From NCBI GenBank assembly GCA_024233545.1, contig JACKPL010000004.1:124001-188000 (forward strand): a DNA stretch of 64,000 nucleotides, read 5' to 3'. Origin of the DNA: a bacterium. GTDB lineage: Bacteria > Auribacterota > Auribacteria > Auribacterales > Auribacteraceae. The notes beneath the pieces are model-generated. The model had not been told where the DNA came from. It did no database searches and saw only the letters and a program-made list of their open reading frames with translations. Shown here piece by piece: positions 27,601-35,844 of the stretch. Made by a program: the position numbers and the translations under genes. Within the stretch, counting starts at the first letter, position 1, and every line of letters starts with the position of its first letter.

Positions 27601-27863
27601 AAATCACCATCAATATCAAAATATAAGATTAAGAAATTGCCGAATATCGCTTTATCTTCAGGGAAACGATTGATTCGTTGTGTTGTAGTTCCATCAGGAT
27701 TGAATATTACAATACGGGATGCTTCACCTTCATAAAGCCCATCTCTAAATAGTGTTGAATTTTCTATTAAATTTCCATCATCATCGAATACAGCTACTGA
27801 CTCTAGTTGGTCTCCAGCACTATACCCGCCATCATTATCATGATCGATATAACCATTCCGCAA
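24666..27863 (-). CDS. C-terminal part of a large secreted YD/RHS-like repeat protein
   Basis: This 1,065-residue frame is the 3' part of the gene that begins at 33050. Its apparent start is only where the readable frame resumes after the indel-rich block. It contains the same ~110-residue modules as the 5' part, each with an EF-hand-like calcium loop (GYIDHDNDGGYSAGD, YVDTNKDGLHDGAE, TDVNKNGVYDAGTD) and short YD/RHS-like strands such as DNEGNVIYFATG. The last 300 residues are more RHS-like (DGRSQVIDMNGNVTSSTDSD, TGRLTEYFYENDGQLDKYIV) and end in ...FGNEFAIKNP without a recognisable sorting signal. A long beta-rich surface or secreted protein is likely; enzymatic or toxin domains are not evident. 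Confidence 0.75.
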   Translation of the reverse strand: MRNGYIDHDNDGGYSAGDQLESVAVFDDDGNLIENSTLFRDGLYEGEASRIVIFNPDGTTTQRINRFPEDKAIFGNFLILYFDIDGDLFRQDTWDYEQNRIFEDLYNANGILIQRTIKNLATGVIIDVITFNSQTLPDGRTRVVEEDGTVQVFDTNSRLVEETSTQKVLTVFEYYNDGVVKTIEDTQGNRTTFNTDGTVNTQFTGLFNSITTYEFRFPLGRGDDFELLETEWWTDGIVVERDNDSQDIRLIRRLEHDGSGNLLNETIVYQHHQKSLSSVLLDWPAFGWRAVYTQVFGGNDTVLIVDELNNTRGLMEVANASFTNPANVVSSVVFEFDNSGIRYGYVDTNKDGLHDGAETTLYSIFQTWSVDATKEAERIINASGDTIIITDAKADGKVRAEMTLVAGSGLDFNNPANVASSIVYVYDRDGSWEIFTDVNKNGVYDAGTDTTTGVVDSPDYRTHDGALTQLLDNEGNVLSNTFGSGDLVDFILANDGTLTGTRQSEHNGTVTFFDNDGLRTHVTSFDGNTSLYNPGALFSHTELIQYDVNGNYVGVINHRDTSGNLLSQTDNEGNVIYFATGTNNASFNITDNGYSVTRFDDDGNGFADAQIQSNGDYRVFHANGLPSIEVVKQGIFGGFPEALVTEWDNSGFFVSQTSEGGGILELDQYGGQLNQFTEVTGNALGYLYGADSFLYATFIPVTETDIVLQNGVGSLSISNQGTTPTNAFDITNIYKWTEDSGATTVYRWKGINRYFVTATGVLTETRWIDGAGTLERTIVYGADTGSAVYEIASITDADGSSFTVNRTGGVIDDYTISVAGNASSITMDTTGQISQVVDHGHTSNFNASGNLTSLTTADGLTLTFTSVATDTVVSGSDGRSQVIDMNGNVTSSTDSDGTIASYTYVSGNIFSVSITEGGTGTNRLYELFNGNLRLSQTTETTGRLTEYFYENDGQLDKYIVTDNGVKYEYEFMFFNNGSEIIHGSYLTSITKPGEFVMTYTRDFLYPYRVLSRTLELIVTIGSNTRSVYLEFYASDRVVGTNDFDEGDLEELHGSGFGNEFAIKNP

Positions 27864-30107
27864 TACCGATGACGGATAATCATGATAATATATGTTACAT
27901 TGCTGAATTCATCGATTTTCACGCCGTTTGATCAATGTACCGCTTGGATCCGTTAATTGAATCAATGTTTCTCCCCTAGCTGGGAAATCAAATAATGTTG
28001 TAGTAACATATCCCGGATTTGCGTACCGAATTCATCGTTATATTTATCTATGCGAGAAATAATGAACCGTCTTCGGCATAAAATGTTGCAATTTAATGTA
28101 TTGCCATTATTATCAAAACTCAACTTAATATCCAGATTATTTTAAACCATCATGTATACCATTAAGGTTGGTATCAACATAGCCCCCACCGAACGCTACT
28201 GTCATATTCAAAAAACAAAAGCTCTCAATGATAACATTACATCAGGAGTACCATTCAGCAATGTATCTTTTGCCGTCTGAATCCCACTCAATATTTCCTT
28301 CATTATCAACAATTTGTATAGTGTCTTCCAAATGGGCCATTTATCTGGCGGGTTGTACTATATCCAGGCAACGGCCATCATTTGTCAAGATTTAATTGCA
28401 ATGTTACGCCATCAGAAAGATAATTAGTAAGAGAAATCAGCTCACCGTCATTATCAAATAAATAAATGCCTGTATCCAAGTTTAGTTTCCAGATTCATGA
28501 AGCGTTCTGTTATCATCAACATAATCCAACGCGCCGATCCGGATTTTCACCAAATAGACATACAGTGCTTTCTTCCACATTCGCAGGAACCTTTATAGTC
28601 AAGTAATGGTAGAAACTAATGTCATAAGTACCGATAACTGGCCTTCGTTATATTTGTATTGTATCCTTACCGAAAGGACTGGCTTAGTATTCGTGTCGTT
28701 GTGTATAATCAGGTAAACGGCCAGTTGAACTCAAGCATTGATTCCACCTCGTCACGCCGCGTCGTCGCCGTAACTCGTTACTGCAACGATGTTGCCATAA
28801 TGTCGTAAGCTCGGCTACCGACGATAGCCTTCGTCTCGCCGGACTCTTTCTGCGCATTCTTGTTACCGTCTGCATATCATCCCCACCGATACGAACCGTC
28901 ATACACAAATACCGTACTTCCCAACTACATTCGCAGGAACTTTATAGTCAACTAACGTGCCAGTCAACGTCATCAACGCAGACAAACGCCTGCTGTCGCC
29001 TCACCTGCACCGTATCGCCGTCGTTATCTATAATTCGCGTCGCCGTATAATCAGGTAAACGGCCAGTTGAACTCCTGGTTATCGATTCCACTGTCACGCC
29101 GTCGTCGCCGTAACTCGTTACCGTAACGATGTTGCCGGGCATTGTCAAGCTCATAGCTACCGACGATACCTTCGTCTCGCCGGACTCTTTCTATATTCTT
29201 GTTATCGTCTACATATCCCCAAATTAGATGGCCGCGAACCGCTGTCATGGCTGGCCAAATACCGCATCAACTATCTTCGCAGGACAACTTTATAGTCAAA
29301 CTAACGCCAGTCAACGCCAACAACGGTGACAAACGGCTCGTTGTCGCCTTCACCTGCACCGTATCGCCGTCGTTATCTATACCTGCGTCGCCGCATAATC
29401 TGGTAACGGCTGCTGAATTCAGTTATCGATTCCACTGTCACGCCGTCGTCGCCGTAACTCGTTACCGTGACGATGTTGCCGCATTGCCGCTCGGCTACTG
29501 ACGATACCTTCTGTCTCGCCGGACTTCTTATGGATTCTTGTTATCGCCCGCATATCCCACCGATACGAACCGTCATGTTGGCACAACAATACCGTACTCT
29601 CAACTACATTCGCAGGAACTTTATAGTCAACCAACGTGCCAAATAACGTCATCAACGCAGACAAACGGCCTCGCTTGTCGCTCACCTGCAACTTCGTATC
29701 GCCGCAGCGTCGTTATCTATGGGCACTGCGTCGCCGTATAATCTGGTAACGGCCACAGTTGAACTCAGTTATCGATTCCACCGTCACGCTGCCGCGCCGT
29801 AACTCGTTAATGTGATTGATGTTTCGGCATTGTCAAGTTCAGCTACTGACGATACCTTCTCGTCTTCGCCGGACTCTTTTCTATAATTCTTGTTATCAGT
29901 TCATATCCCCACCGATACGAACCGTCATACACAACAATACCTCAACTACATTCGCAGGAACTTTTATATCAACCAACGTGCCAGTCAACGTCATCAACGC
30001 AGCAGACAAACGGCCTGTCGCTCACTCTGCACCTGTATCGCCGTCATTATCTATAATGCCGCTGCATAATCTGGCAACGCCAGTTGAACTTCAGTTATCG
30101 ACCACCG
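27864..30107 (-). pseudogene. Unreadable middle of the large repeat protein gene (dense indels)
   Basis: No frame stays open for long in this block, yet translated fragments in all three minus-strand frames match the flanking protein (SSTGRLPDYTATRIIDNDGD, VDDNKNIERVRRDEG, KVPANVVESTV). Compared with the clean copy at about 30120-30450, copies here differ by single-base and short gains or losses every few tens of bases. The first part (27864-28560) is unique rather than array sequence but is also damaged. Flanking frames of 980 and 1,065 codons are flawless. I read this as poorly corrected long-read consensus over a tandem array, with real decay as the less likely alternative. Confidence 0.7.
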
Positions 30108-30460
30108 TCACGCCGTCGTTTCGTAACTCGTTACCGTGACGATGTTGCCGGCATTGTCAAGCTCAGCTACCGACGATACCTTCGTCTCGCCGGACTCTTT
30201 CTGCGCATTCTTGTTATCGTCTACATATCCCCACCGATACGAACCGTCATACACAAATACCGTACTCTCAACTACATTCGCAGGAACTTTATAGTCGACT
30301 AACGTGCCAGTCAACGTCATCAACGCAGACAAACGGCCTTCGTTGTCGCTCACCTGCACCGTATCGCCGTCGTTATCTATAATTCGTGTCGCCGTATAAT
30401 CAGGCAACGGCCAGTTGAACTCAGTTATCGATTCCACCGTCACGCCGTCGTCAGCAAATG
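28560..30460 (-). repeat. Tandem array of ~333-bp (111-codon) units inside the repeat protein gene
   Basis: The anchor TCGCAGGA recurs at about 28581, 28931, 29277 (as TCGCAGGACA), 29610, 29952 and 30278, at spacings of 350, 346, 333, 342 and 326. The clean unit to its right, a diverged copy, is offset by exactly 333 bases, i.e. 111 codons. Each unit encodes VESTVFVYDGSYRWGYVDDN, an EF-hand-like loop, ESGETKVSSVAELDNAGN and NWPLPDYTATRIIDNDGD. Units are nearly identical and visibly richer in G and C than the flanking diverged modules, suggesting recent expansion. The true copy number may differ from the six seen. Confidence 0.8.
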
Positions 30461-33050
30461 TCGTGATAGTAATAAAATTGCCATCATTATCTAATTCAGC
30501 AATCGATGATAATTTTGTTTCCCCCGTTTCATGGAATTGATTTTTATTGTCATCGACATAACCTGCACGTAAATTCGTATCATATTCAAAAACTGTACTT
30601 TCTTCAACTTGCCCAGGATCAGTATAATCGCCAAAAGGTGACGTTAGTGTCTGCAATGCGACAAGCTGGCTATTAAAATCGATGACTTGAATAGTTGATT
30701 TACCCTCGGGCTGATTTACCTGACGGGAAGTAAGGTATCCGAACAACGGTTTGTTAAATTCAGTGATCGATTCAATTGTTGTGCCATCGGGAGCAAATGA
30801 AGTTAAATTGATTAAATCACCAAAATTATCAAGTTCAGCGATTTCATCCTTTAATGTTTCACCTCCATCGAGTATGCCATTGGTATTTGTATCGACATAC
30901 CCCGTACGGAAATTTTGTTTGGTATCATTATCGAAACTATATTGATATACAGTACTCTCGAGAACAGTGTCGTCAGGGGCTATTTCCTGTAATAAAACGA
31001 GGCGAGATTGAGCATCAAAAACCTGAAGGAGTTCGCTTCCGTCCGGCCGTAAACTATGGTTAGTGACAAACCCCTCTTGAGGCTTATCGAATTCTGCAAT
31101 ATTTACCGGATTAAGGCTGTCATCAAATGTTGTAATATTAATTAAACTGTTATCGATTGAATCAAGTATGGCACGTGAACGCAATAATCCCGTTACCGGA
31201 TGATTAAGCCGTTCTCTTCGAATTAACCGCCCAACATTTGTAGGATCGGTTCCGTAGGAAAAGTAACTGACCGTTTGGGTGCCGGTATCATTATCAAAAG
31301 AAGTTTGTTCGGTTAAACGTCCATTTAAAGAGAATAAAGACCTTACTTCATCGCCTGTCAACCCATTATGTGTCGTTTGAGTATTGAGATTACCGTTGGG
31401 ATAAAATCGCTGGATAGTAAAACCATCGCCCCGAGCGGCAGATTCATCAATAGTGATAGAAGAAAGTACACCGCTTCCATCAAACTTTTGAATGGTGAGA
31501 TCGCCATCACGAGGTGTATCAAACGCAGTGATTGAAATCAAATTCTGATTACTAGACAAAACTGCGCGTGCTATTGGAGAATCTTCAGGGTCTTTGACAC
31601 CATCACCATCCACATCATTGTATTCGGTACGAATTTCGCCACCCACGTTTCCAGAATCATTGTCAGGAAGGTATTCAAACAACGTGCGCGTCCCCGGTTC
31701 TTGAAGAGCGCCATTGATAAATAATTTTATTGTTTGAGTTATAAGGTTGTCATCATTATCAAATACTTGAATTGTTTGGTTGCCGTCAGGATCGGTTGAA
31801 GTAACTCTTCTACTTCCATCGGGAAAATTTTGTACTTGAGACGCGCTTCCACCGGATGCAATTGTTTCTAACACGTTTCCTTCGTTATCATAAATAGTGA
31901 GAGTACCGCTTTCATCGATTACAGTACGGTCTTTTTTGGGAATAGTTACATTAAAATTATTTGTTTCAAGATCAATTTCAAAACTGGTTGGATCGGCATC
32001 CGCAAGACCATCACCATCAGTATCATTTCTGAATTGATCGGGGATTCCATCGTTATCCGTGTCTATGCCCTGCCCATCAGGCACGCCATCACCATCAACG
32101 TCAATACCCCATATGCCGGTTTCATTGTCATAGAAAGCATCAGTGATGCCGTCATTATTCAAATCGACTTCTTGATAACCGGTTTGGATTTGTTTAAATA
32201 TCTCCAGACTGATATTCCCTTGCGCATTATTATTTGTTACCGCATAAAACTCAGGGGTTACTAAACCTTGGATTGTCAAATCAGGGTCGTCTTGCCGCCC
32301 TTGACTGGTTTCATAAACATATGTTCTGATACTAGTTAACGTAATTTGAAATTCGGCGGTATATTCGACTCCAAACTGATAACCAGTAACAACGTCAATG
32401 GATTGAGTGCCTTCATCAATGACACCATCTTCTTCTCGATAAAAACTATATACAAGCTTTAAATCGCCATTCTGGGTACTGAGAGACAACAAGTTTTCCG
32501 TATAAATATATCCGCCGCCCGGTTTTGTTACACTGCTTATGTCTTCAAAACCAGTGTTAAAAAATGTAGAATCGTTTTCGAGGGTAAACCGCACTTTATA
32601 ACGCGGCAATTCGCTTCGATCCGCTAAATCTATGCGCAAGGATTCATCAATCGTTATGACTTCCTCGAGTCCATAAGACGTTTGATTCTGATCATTATTT
32701 CCGTTACCTGCACCTTCTTGTCCAGCTCCTGGAATGTCGTTGTCACCTTCGGTTTGAAAGAAAGGATTCTCGGGGCCAATATTGATGGGAGGGGGAACGG
32801 AGGGCATAAAAGGGGTTTCTTCGACATTCTCTCCATTACCAGAGAAATCTGTTTCTCCACTGGGGAGATCAAGCTCTTTGGGCAACGGGTCGTTTGTAGG
32901 ATCAGGCGATTGCGCCCAAATGAGAGTATTCTGCCCAAATAGTATTGATTCTATCATCAGAAAAACTACAATTCGTTTCCAAACTGAGCGTTTTCTGCTG
33001 AAAAACCAACTACCAATGTCCAATGTAACATTTGTTTGAGGGTTCATCAT
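30108..33050 (-). CDS. N-terminal part of a large secreted YD/RHS-like repeat protein
   Basis: This 980-residue frame is the 5' part of a gene running to 24666. It begins with a basic stretch and a hydrophobic signal peptide (RIVVFLMIESILFGQNTLIW, cleavage probably after WA or WAQ), then a Pro/Gly/Asn-rich linker to about residue 125. A beta-rich domain follows, then thrombospondin-3-like calcium repeats near residues 290-340 (DVDGDGVPDGQGIDTDNDGI). After that come about a dozen YD-like modules of 70-111 residues (DNEGNVLETI, FPDGSRRVTSTDPDGNQTIQ). The last modules carry EF-hand-like loops. The frame ends only because a base is lost after VTVTSY at about 30115, the start of the damaged array. 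GGAAGGA precedes the ATG. Calcium-stiffened surface fibre or adhesin is a reasonable inference. Confidence 0.8.
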   Translation of the reverse strand: MMNPQTNVTLDIGSWFFSRKRSVWKRIVVFLMIESILFGQNTLIWAQSPDPTNDPLPKELDLPSGETDFSGNGENVEETPFMPSVPPPINIGPENPFFQTEGDNDIPGAGQEGAGNGNNDQNQTSYGLEEVITIDESLRIDLADRSELPRYKVRFTLENDSTFFNTGFEDISSVTKPGGGYIYTENLLSLSTQNGDLKLVYSFYREEDGVIDEGTQSIDVVTGYQFGVEYTAEFQITLTSIRTYVYETSQGRQDDPDLTIQGLVTPEFYAVTNNNAQGNISLEIFKQIQTGYQEVDLNNDGITDAFYDNETGIWGIDVDGDGVPDGQGIDTDNDGIPDQFRNDTDGDGLADADPTSFEIDLETNNFNVTIPKKDRTVIDESGTLTIYDNEGNVLETIASGGSASQVQNFPDGSRRVTSTDPDGNQTIQVFDNDDNLITQTIKLFINGALQEPGTRTLFEYLPDNDSGNVGGEIRTEYNDVDGDGVKDPEDSPIARAVLSSNQNLISITAFDTPRDGDLTIQKFDGSGVLSSITIDESAARGDGFTIQRFYPNGNLNTQTTHNGLTGDEVRSLFSLNGRLTEQTSFDNDTGTQTVSYFSYGTDPTNVGRLIRRERLNHPVTGLLRSRAILDSIDNSLINITTFDDSLNPVNIAEFDKPQEGFVTNHSLRPDGSELLQVFDAQSRLVLLQEIAPDDTVLESTVYQYSFDNDTKQNFRTGYVDTNTNGILDGGETLKDEIAELDNFGDLINLTSFAPDGTTIESITEFNKPLFGYLTSRQVNQPEGKSTIQVIDFNSQLVALQTLTSPFGDYTDPGQVEESTVFEYDTNLRAGYVDDNKNQFHETGETKLSSIAELDNDGNFITITTFADDGVTVESITEFNWPLPDYTATRIIDNDGDTVQVSDNEGRLSALMTLTGTLVDYKVPANVVESTVFVYDGSYRWGYVDDNKNAQKESGETKVSSVAELDNAGNIVTVTSYETTA

Positions 33051-33481
33051 TTTTCCTTCCGGTTATAAGTGGATTTTTCTTATATAAACTATGGTAAAAT
33101 CAATCATTAAAAACAACACGAAAGGGGCCTTCAGTGTTTTACATACACCTCTGACCCTCATATTTTTTTATGAATTCCTTTCACAAAAAATATTTCTTTA
33201 AAACTTTATAAGGTTGAGTAACTTATGTATTTAAAGTATACTCTATTTTTTTTAAAATTTCAATCTTCTGAAATCTTAAAACGGCATATAATTACATTAT
33301 TATATTATATACAACATATTTTAATGGTTAAAATTACACAAAAAGTTATTTAAAAGATAAATTAGTATAAAAATTTCTTTTTAGAACAATGCATGAGTTA
33401 TCTAATATAATCGGACGGGTAAGAATAAAAAATGAGAATAAAATACTTCTCTAGACAAAGTATAATATTCTCTAAAGTAGT
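33051..33481. other. AT-rich leader region upstream of the large repeat protein gene
   Basis: This 431-base gap holds the upstream region of the minus-strand repeat protein gene and the downstream end of rpe. I see an imperfect hairpin at 33123-33158 (AGGG with CCCT, TCAG with CTGA, TGT with ACA, separated by bulges), followed on the plus strand by T7. No known riboswitch pattern fits and no small ORF has a ribosome site. A weak minus-strand promoter, TTGTTT-N17-CATAGT near 33085-33115, is possible. Confidence 0.4.
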
Positions 33482-34132
33482 TTATTCAGAAGCCACACGA
33501 AGATTTCTCATAGCAATAATGGGGTCAGGTGAGCCAAACACCGCAAATCCAGCAACAGCAATGTCAACGCCGGCTTGAGCGGCTAACCGGATAGTATCAA
33601 TGTTTATCCCTCCATCCACTTCAATTTGTATATGCGGATAGAATTTATCTATTAACGTTCGCGCCTGTTGTATTTTTGTTATCATTTGAGGAATAAATGT
33701 TTGCCCTCCAAACCCAGGATTTACTGTCATTATAAGCAATAAGTCTATGTCCGGCAGGACATATTCAACTGCAGACAAAGGCGTAGAAGGGTTTATGGCA
33801 ACTCCACATTGAATTCCTAATTTTTTTATGTGCTGTATCGATCGATGAAGATGAATTGATGCTTCGGCATGAATGGAAAGTATATCAGCTCCAGCTTTCA
33901 CAAAATCATCGATATATTTATCCGGCGTTTCAATCATAAGATGAACATCAAATGGTAAAGTACACATTTTTTTTAAATCAGCAATTAGTTTCGGGCCGAA
34001 CGTAATCGCAGGAACGAAATGCCCGTCCATTACATCCAAATGCAAGTATTCCGCCTTCCCCTTTTCTGCAATGGCAACAGCTTCTCCGAGACGCGCAAAA
34101 TCCGCAGATAAGATTGACGGCGCTATTTTCAT
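33482..34132 (-). CDS. rpe: Ribulose-phosphate 3-epimerase
   Basis: Rpe interconverts ribulose-5-phosphate and xylulose-5-phosphate in the pentose phosphate pathway. The 216-residue TIM barrel shows all family motifs: PSILSADFARLGEAV, HLDVMDGHFVPAITFGP with the metal-binding His and Asp, DVHLMIETP, MTVNPGFGGQTF and EVDGGIN. It is the last gene of the minus-strand run starting at trpC, 16 bases after the M16 peptidase gene. Sedoheptulose made by this pathway also feeds GmhA. Confidence 0.96.
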   Translation of the reverse strand: MKIAPSILSADFARLGEAVAIAEKGKAEYLHLDVMDGHFVPAITFGPKLIADLKKMCTLPFDVHLMIETPDKYIDDFVKAGADILSIHAEASIHLHRSIQHIKKLGIQCGVAINPSTPLSAVEYVLPDIDLLLIMTVNPGFGGQTFIPQMITKIQQARTLIDKFYPHIQIEVDGGINIDTIRLAAQAGVDIAVAGFAVFGSPDPIIAMRNLRVASE

Positions 34133-34148
34133 TATGTCTCTCCCGTAT

Positions 34149-35414
34149 TTAAAAATGGAAAATTGATCTCAGCCGAGATTCGTTTTTTAAAGGGCTTATA
34201 ATCGACATATTCAACCTTTCGTTAGTAAATAATGCATTACTGACCCTTAACAAATCTTCCGCAGAAACTTTAGTAATTTGCTCAAGAATTTCATCAATTG
34301 ACTGCACTTGCTTTTGGGTAAGAAGCGTTTCTCCTAACCACATCATTATATTCATTGTTTTTTCCAAGCCCAATGAGAGTTGGCCAATAGTATACTGCTT
34401 TGCCCTATCCAATTCTTCTTTAGGAACTAATTCGGTTTTAAGATTTTTAAGTACCGAAAGAATTATCTTGATGGTTTTTTCTGTTGATTTAGGGTCGGTC
34501 CCTGCAGAAATCACCACTGCTCCGGTATCAATGAATCGTTCGACAGAAGAATGAATCGAATAAGCCAAACCATGTTTTTCCCTGACTTCTTGGAAAAGGC
34601 GAGAACTCATATTTTCGCCTAAAACCGTATTTAAAACCTTAAGAATGTATCTATCGGGATGTGTGCGAGAGTAAGCCCTTATTCCCATTGCGATATGTGA
34701 CTGTTCCGTATCTTTAGAAAGCAACTTAATCTCAGGGGCACTTTGTTTTTCTATCACTGCATCGGAAACTGGCACTGGATAATGCGAGCATGTTGTGCTT
34801 AAACATTGGCAAATAGTCTCCACAACAGAATCATGTTTGATGTTGCCTGCTACAGAAACAACAATATTACTTAACGTATACAGCCGTTCTTTATATTCAA
34901 CGAGCTGTCGATTGGTAACTGCATCTACGGTATCTACGGTACCAATCAACATTTTTCCGAGAGGTTGACCGGGCCATAGTACCTCGCTCAATATGTCGTG
35001 GACATATTGAGCGGGCAAATCGACATACATCATTATCTCTTCTTTAATCACGGGCTTTTCTTTTTCAATGTGCTCATCGGAAAAAGTCACATTTGATGCC
35101 ATGTCCCACAAGACATCAAACGTATGGGCAAAATGTTCGGCAAGTACTCGCGCATAATAGCACGTATACTCTTCACCAGTGAATGCGTTGAGAGCTCCGC
35201 CGATTCCTTCTATTGCTTCCGTAATTTCTTTTCCGGAACGTTTTTCGGTGCCTTTAAAAACGAGGTGTTCTATAAAATGAGAGATGCCGCTTAATGCGGG
35301 TGTTTCATACCTGCCCCCTGCACCAATCCAAATTCCAACAGACACAGAATTCATGTGAGGCATTTCGTAACTAACTATTTTTAATCCATTTTCGAGGGTT
35401 TTAATGTGCCTCAT
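34149..35414 (-). CDS. M16-family zinc metallopeptidase
   Basis: This 421-residue protein is a pitrilysin/processing-peptidase family protease. The inverted zinc motif HFIEH is at residues 46-50 and the third ligand is E125 or E126 in IKEEI, 75 residues later, so the active site is complete. The C-terminal M16 half (from about residue 215) contains the usual FQEVREKHGLAYSI segment. No signal peptide is seen, which suggests a cytosolic peptidase that degrades or processes peptides. It sits between ruvX and rpe with short gaps and is likely co-transcribed with them. Confidence 0.92.
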   Translation of the reverse strand: MRHIKTLENGLKIVSYEMPHMNSVSVGIWIGAGGRYETPALSGISHFIEHLVFKGTEKRSGKEITEAIEGIGGALNAFTGEEYTCYYARVLAEHFAHTFDVLWDMASNVTFSDEHIEKEKPVIKEEIMMYVDLPAQYVHDILSEVLWPGQPLGKMLIGTVDTVDAVTNRQLVEYKERLYTLSNIVVSVAGNIKHDSVVETICQCLSTTCSHYPVPVSDAVIEKQSAPEIKLLSKDTEQSHIAMGIRAYSRTHPDRYILKVLNTVLGENMSSRLFQEVREKHGLAYSIHSSVERFIDTGAVVISAGTDPKSTEKTIKIILSVLKNLKTELVPKEELDRAKQYTIGQLSLGLEKTMNIMMWLGETLLTQKQVQSIDEILEQITKVSAEDLLRVSNALFTNERLNMSIISPLKNESRLRSIFHF

Positions 35415-35430
35415 AGTACATAATCCTTTT

Positions 35431-35844
35431 TTAGCGTAAACTATCTAAATATGACTGCAACAGCAACTGTGCCGCCATCGAATCAATAACTTTTTTGCGT
35501 TTTTTACGAGAGACATCCGCCTGCAATAATACTTTATTTGCCTGAATTGTAGTTAACCGTTCATCCCATAACTCAATCTGTATAGGAATCGCCTGTCTGC
35601 ACGCATCGGCAAAACCCATTGTTTTTTGGCTTCGTTCTCCTAGTGTTCCGTTCATGTTCTTTGGAAGACCGATTACTATGCAAGTAATTTGGTATTCATC
35701 GACTAATGAACGTAGCTTTAAAAGAATAGAATCTATTTTATCATTCTGAATAAACGCCAATGGGCTTGCAATGAGAGCTGTTGGATCGCTTAAAGCTACT
35801 CCAATTCGTGCATCGCCATAATCTATGCCTAAAAAACGCGCCAT
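35431..35844 (-). CDS. ruvX: YqgF/RuvX family RNase H-like nuclease
   Basis: The 137-residue protein has the RNase H fold of YqgF, studied as a pre-16S rRNA processing nuclease and annotated as a putative Holliday junction resolvase. Family motifs are present: FLGIDYGDARIGVALSDP with the first catalytic Asp, VIGLPKNMNGTLGERS, and ELWDERLTTIQANKVL with the second acidic residues. A final Asp-containing helix, VIDSMAAQLLLQSYL, follows. Its start codon directly adjoins the stop of manC, so it is cotranscribed with the trp-manC run. Confidence 0.94.
   Translation of the reverse strand: MARFLGIDYGDARIGVALSDPTALIASPLAFIQNDKIDSILLKLRSLVDEYQITCIVIGLPKNMNGTLGERSQKTMGFADACRQAIPIQIELWDERLTTIQANKVLLQADVSRKKRKKVIDSMAAQLLLQSYLDSLR

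Noticed and set aside
27864..30107. Insertion sequence or transposon causing the gene break
   Set aside because: No transposase, terminal inverted repeats or target duplications are visible; translated fragments belong to the same protein.
28560..30460. Regular repeats that might be a CRISPR array
   Set aside because: Units are 333 bases with no short repeat/unique spacer alternation, and they translate into the flanking protein's module.
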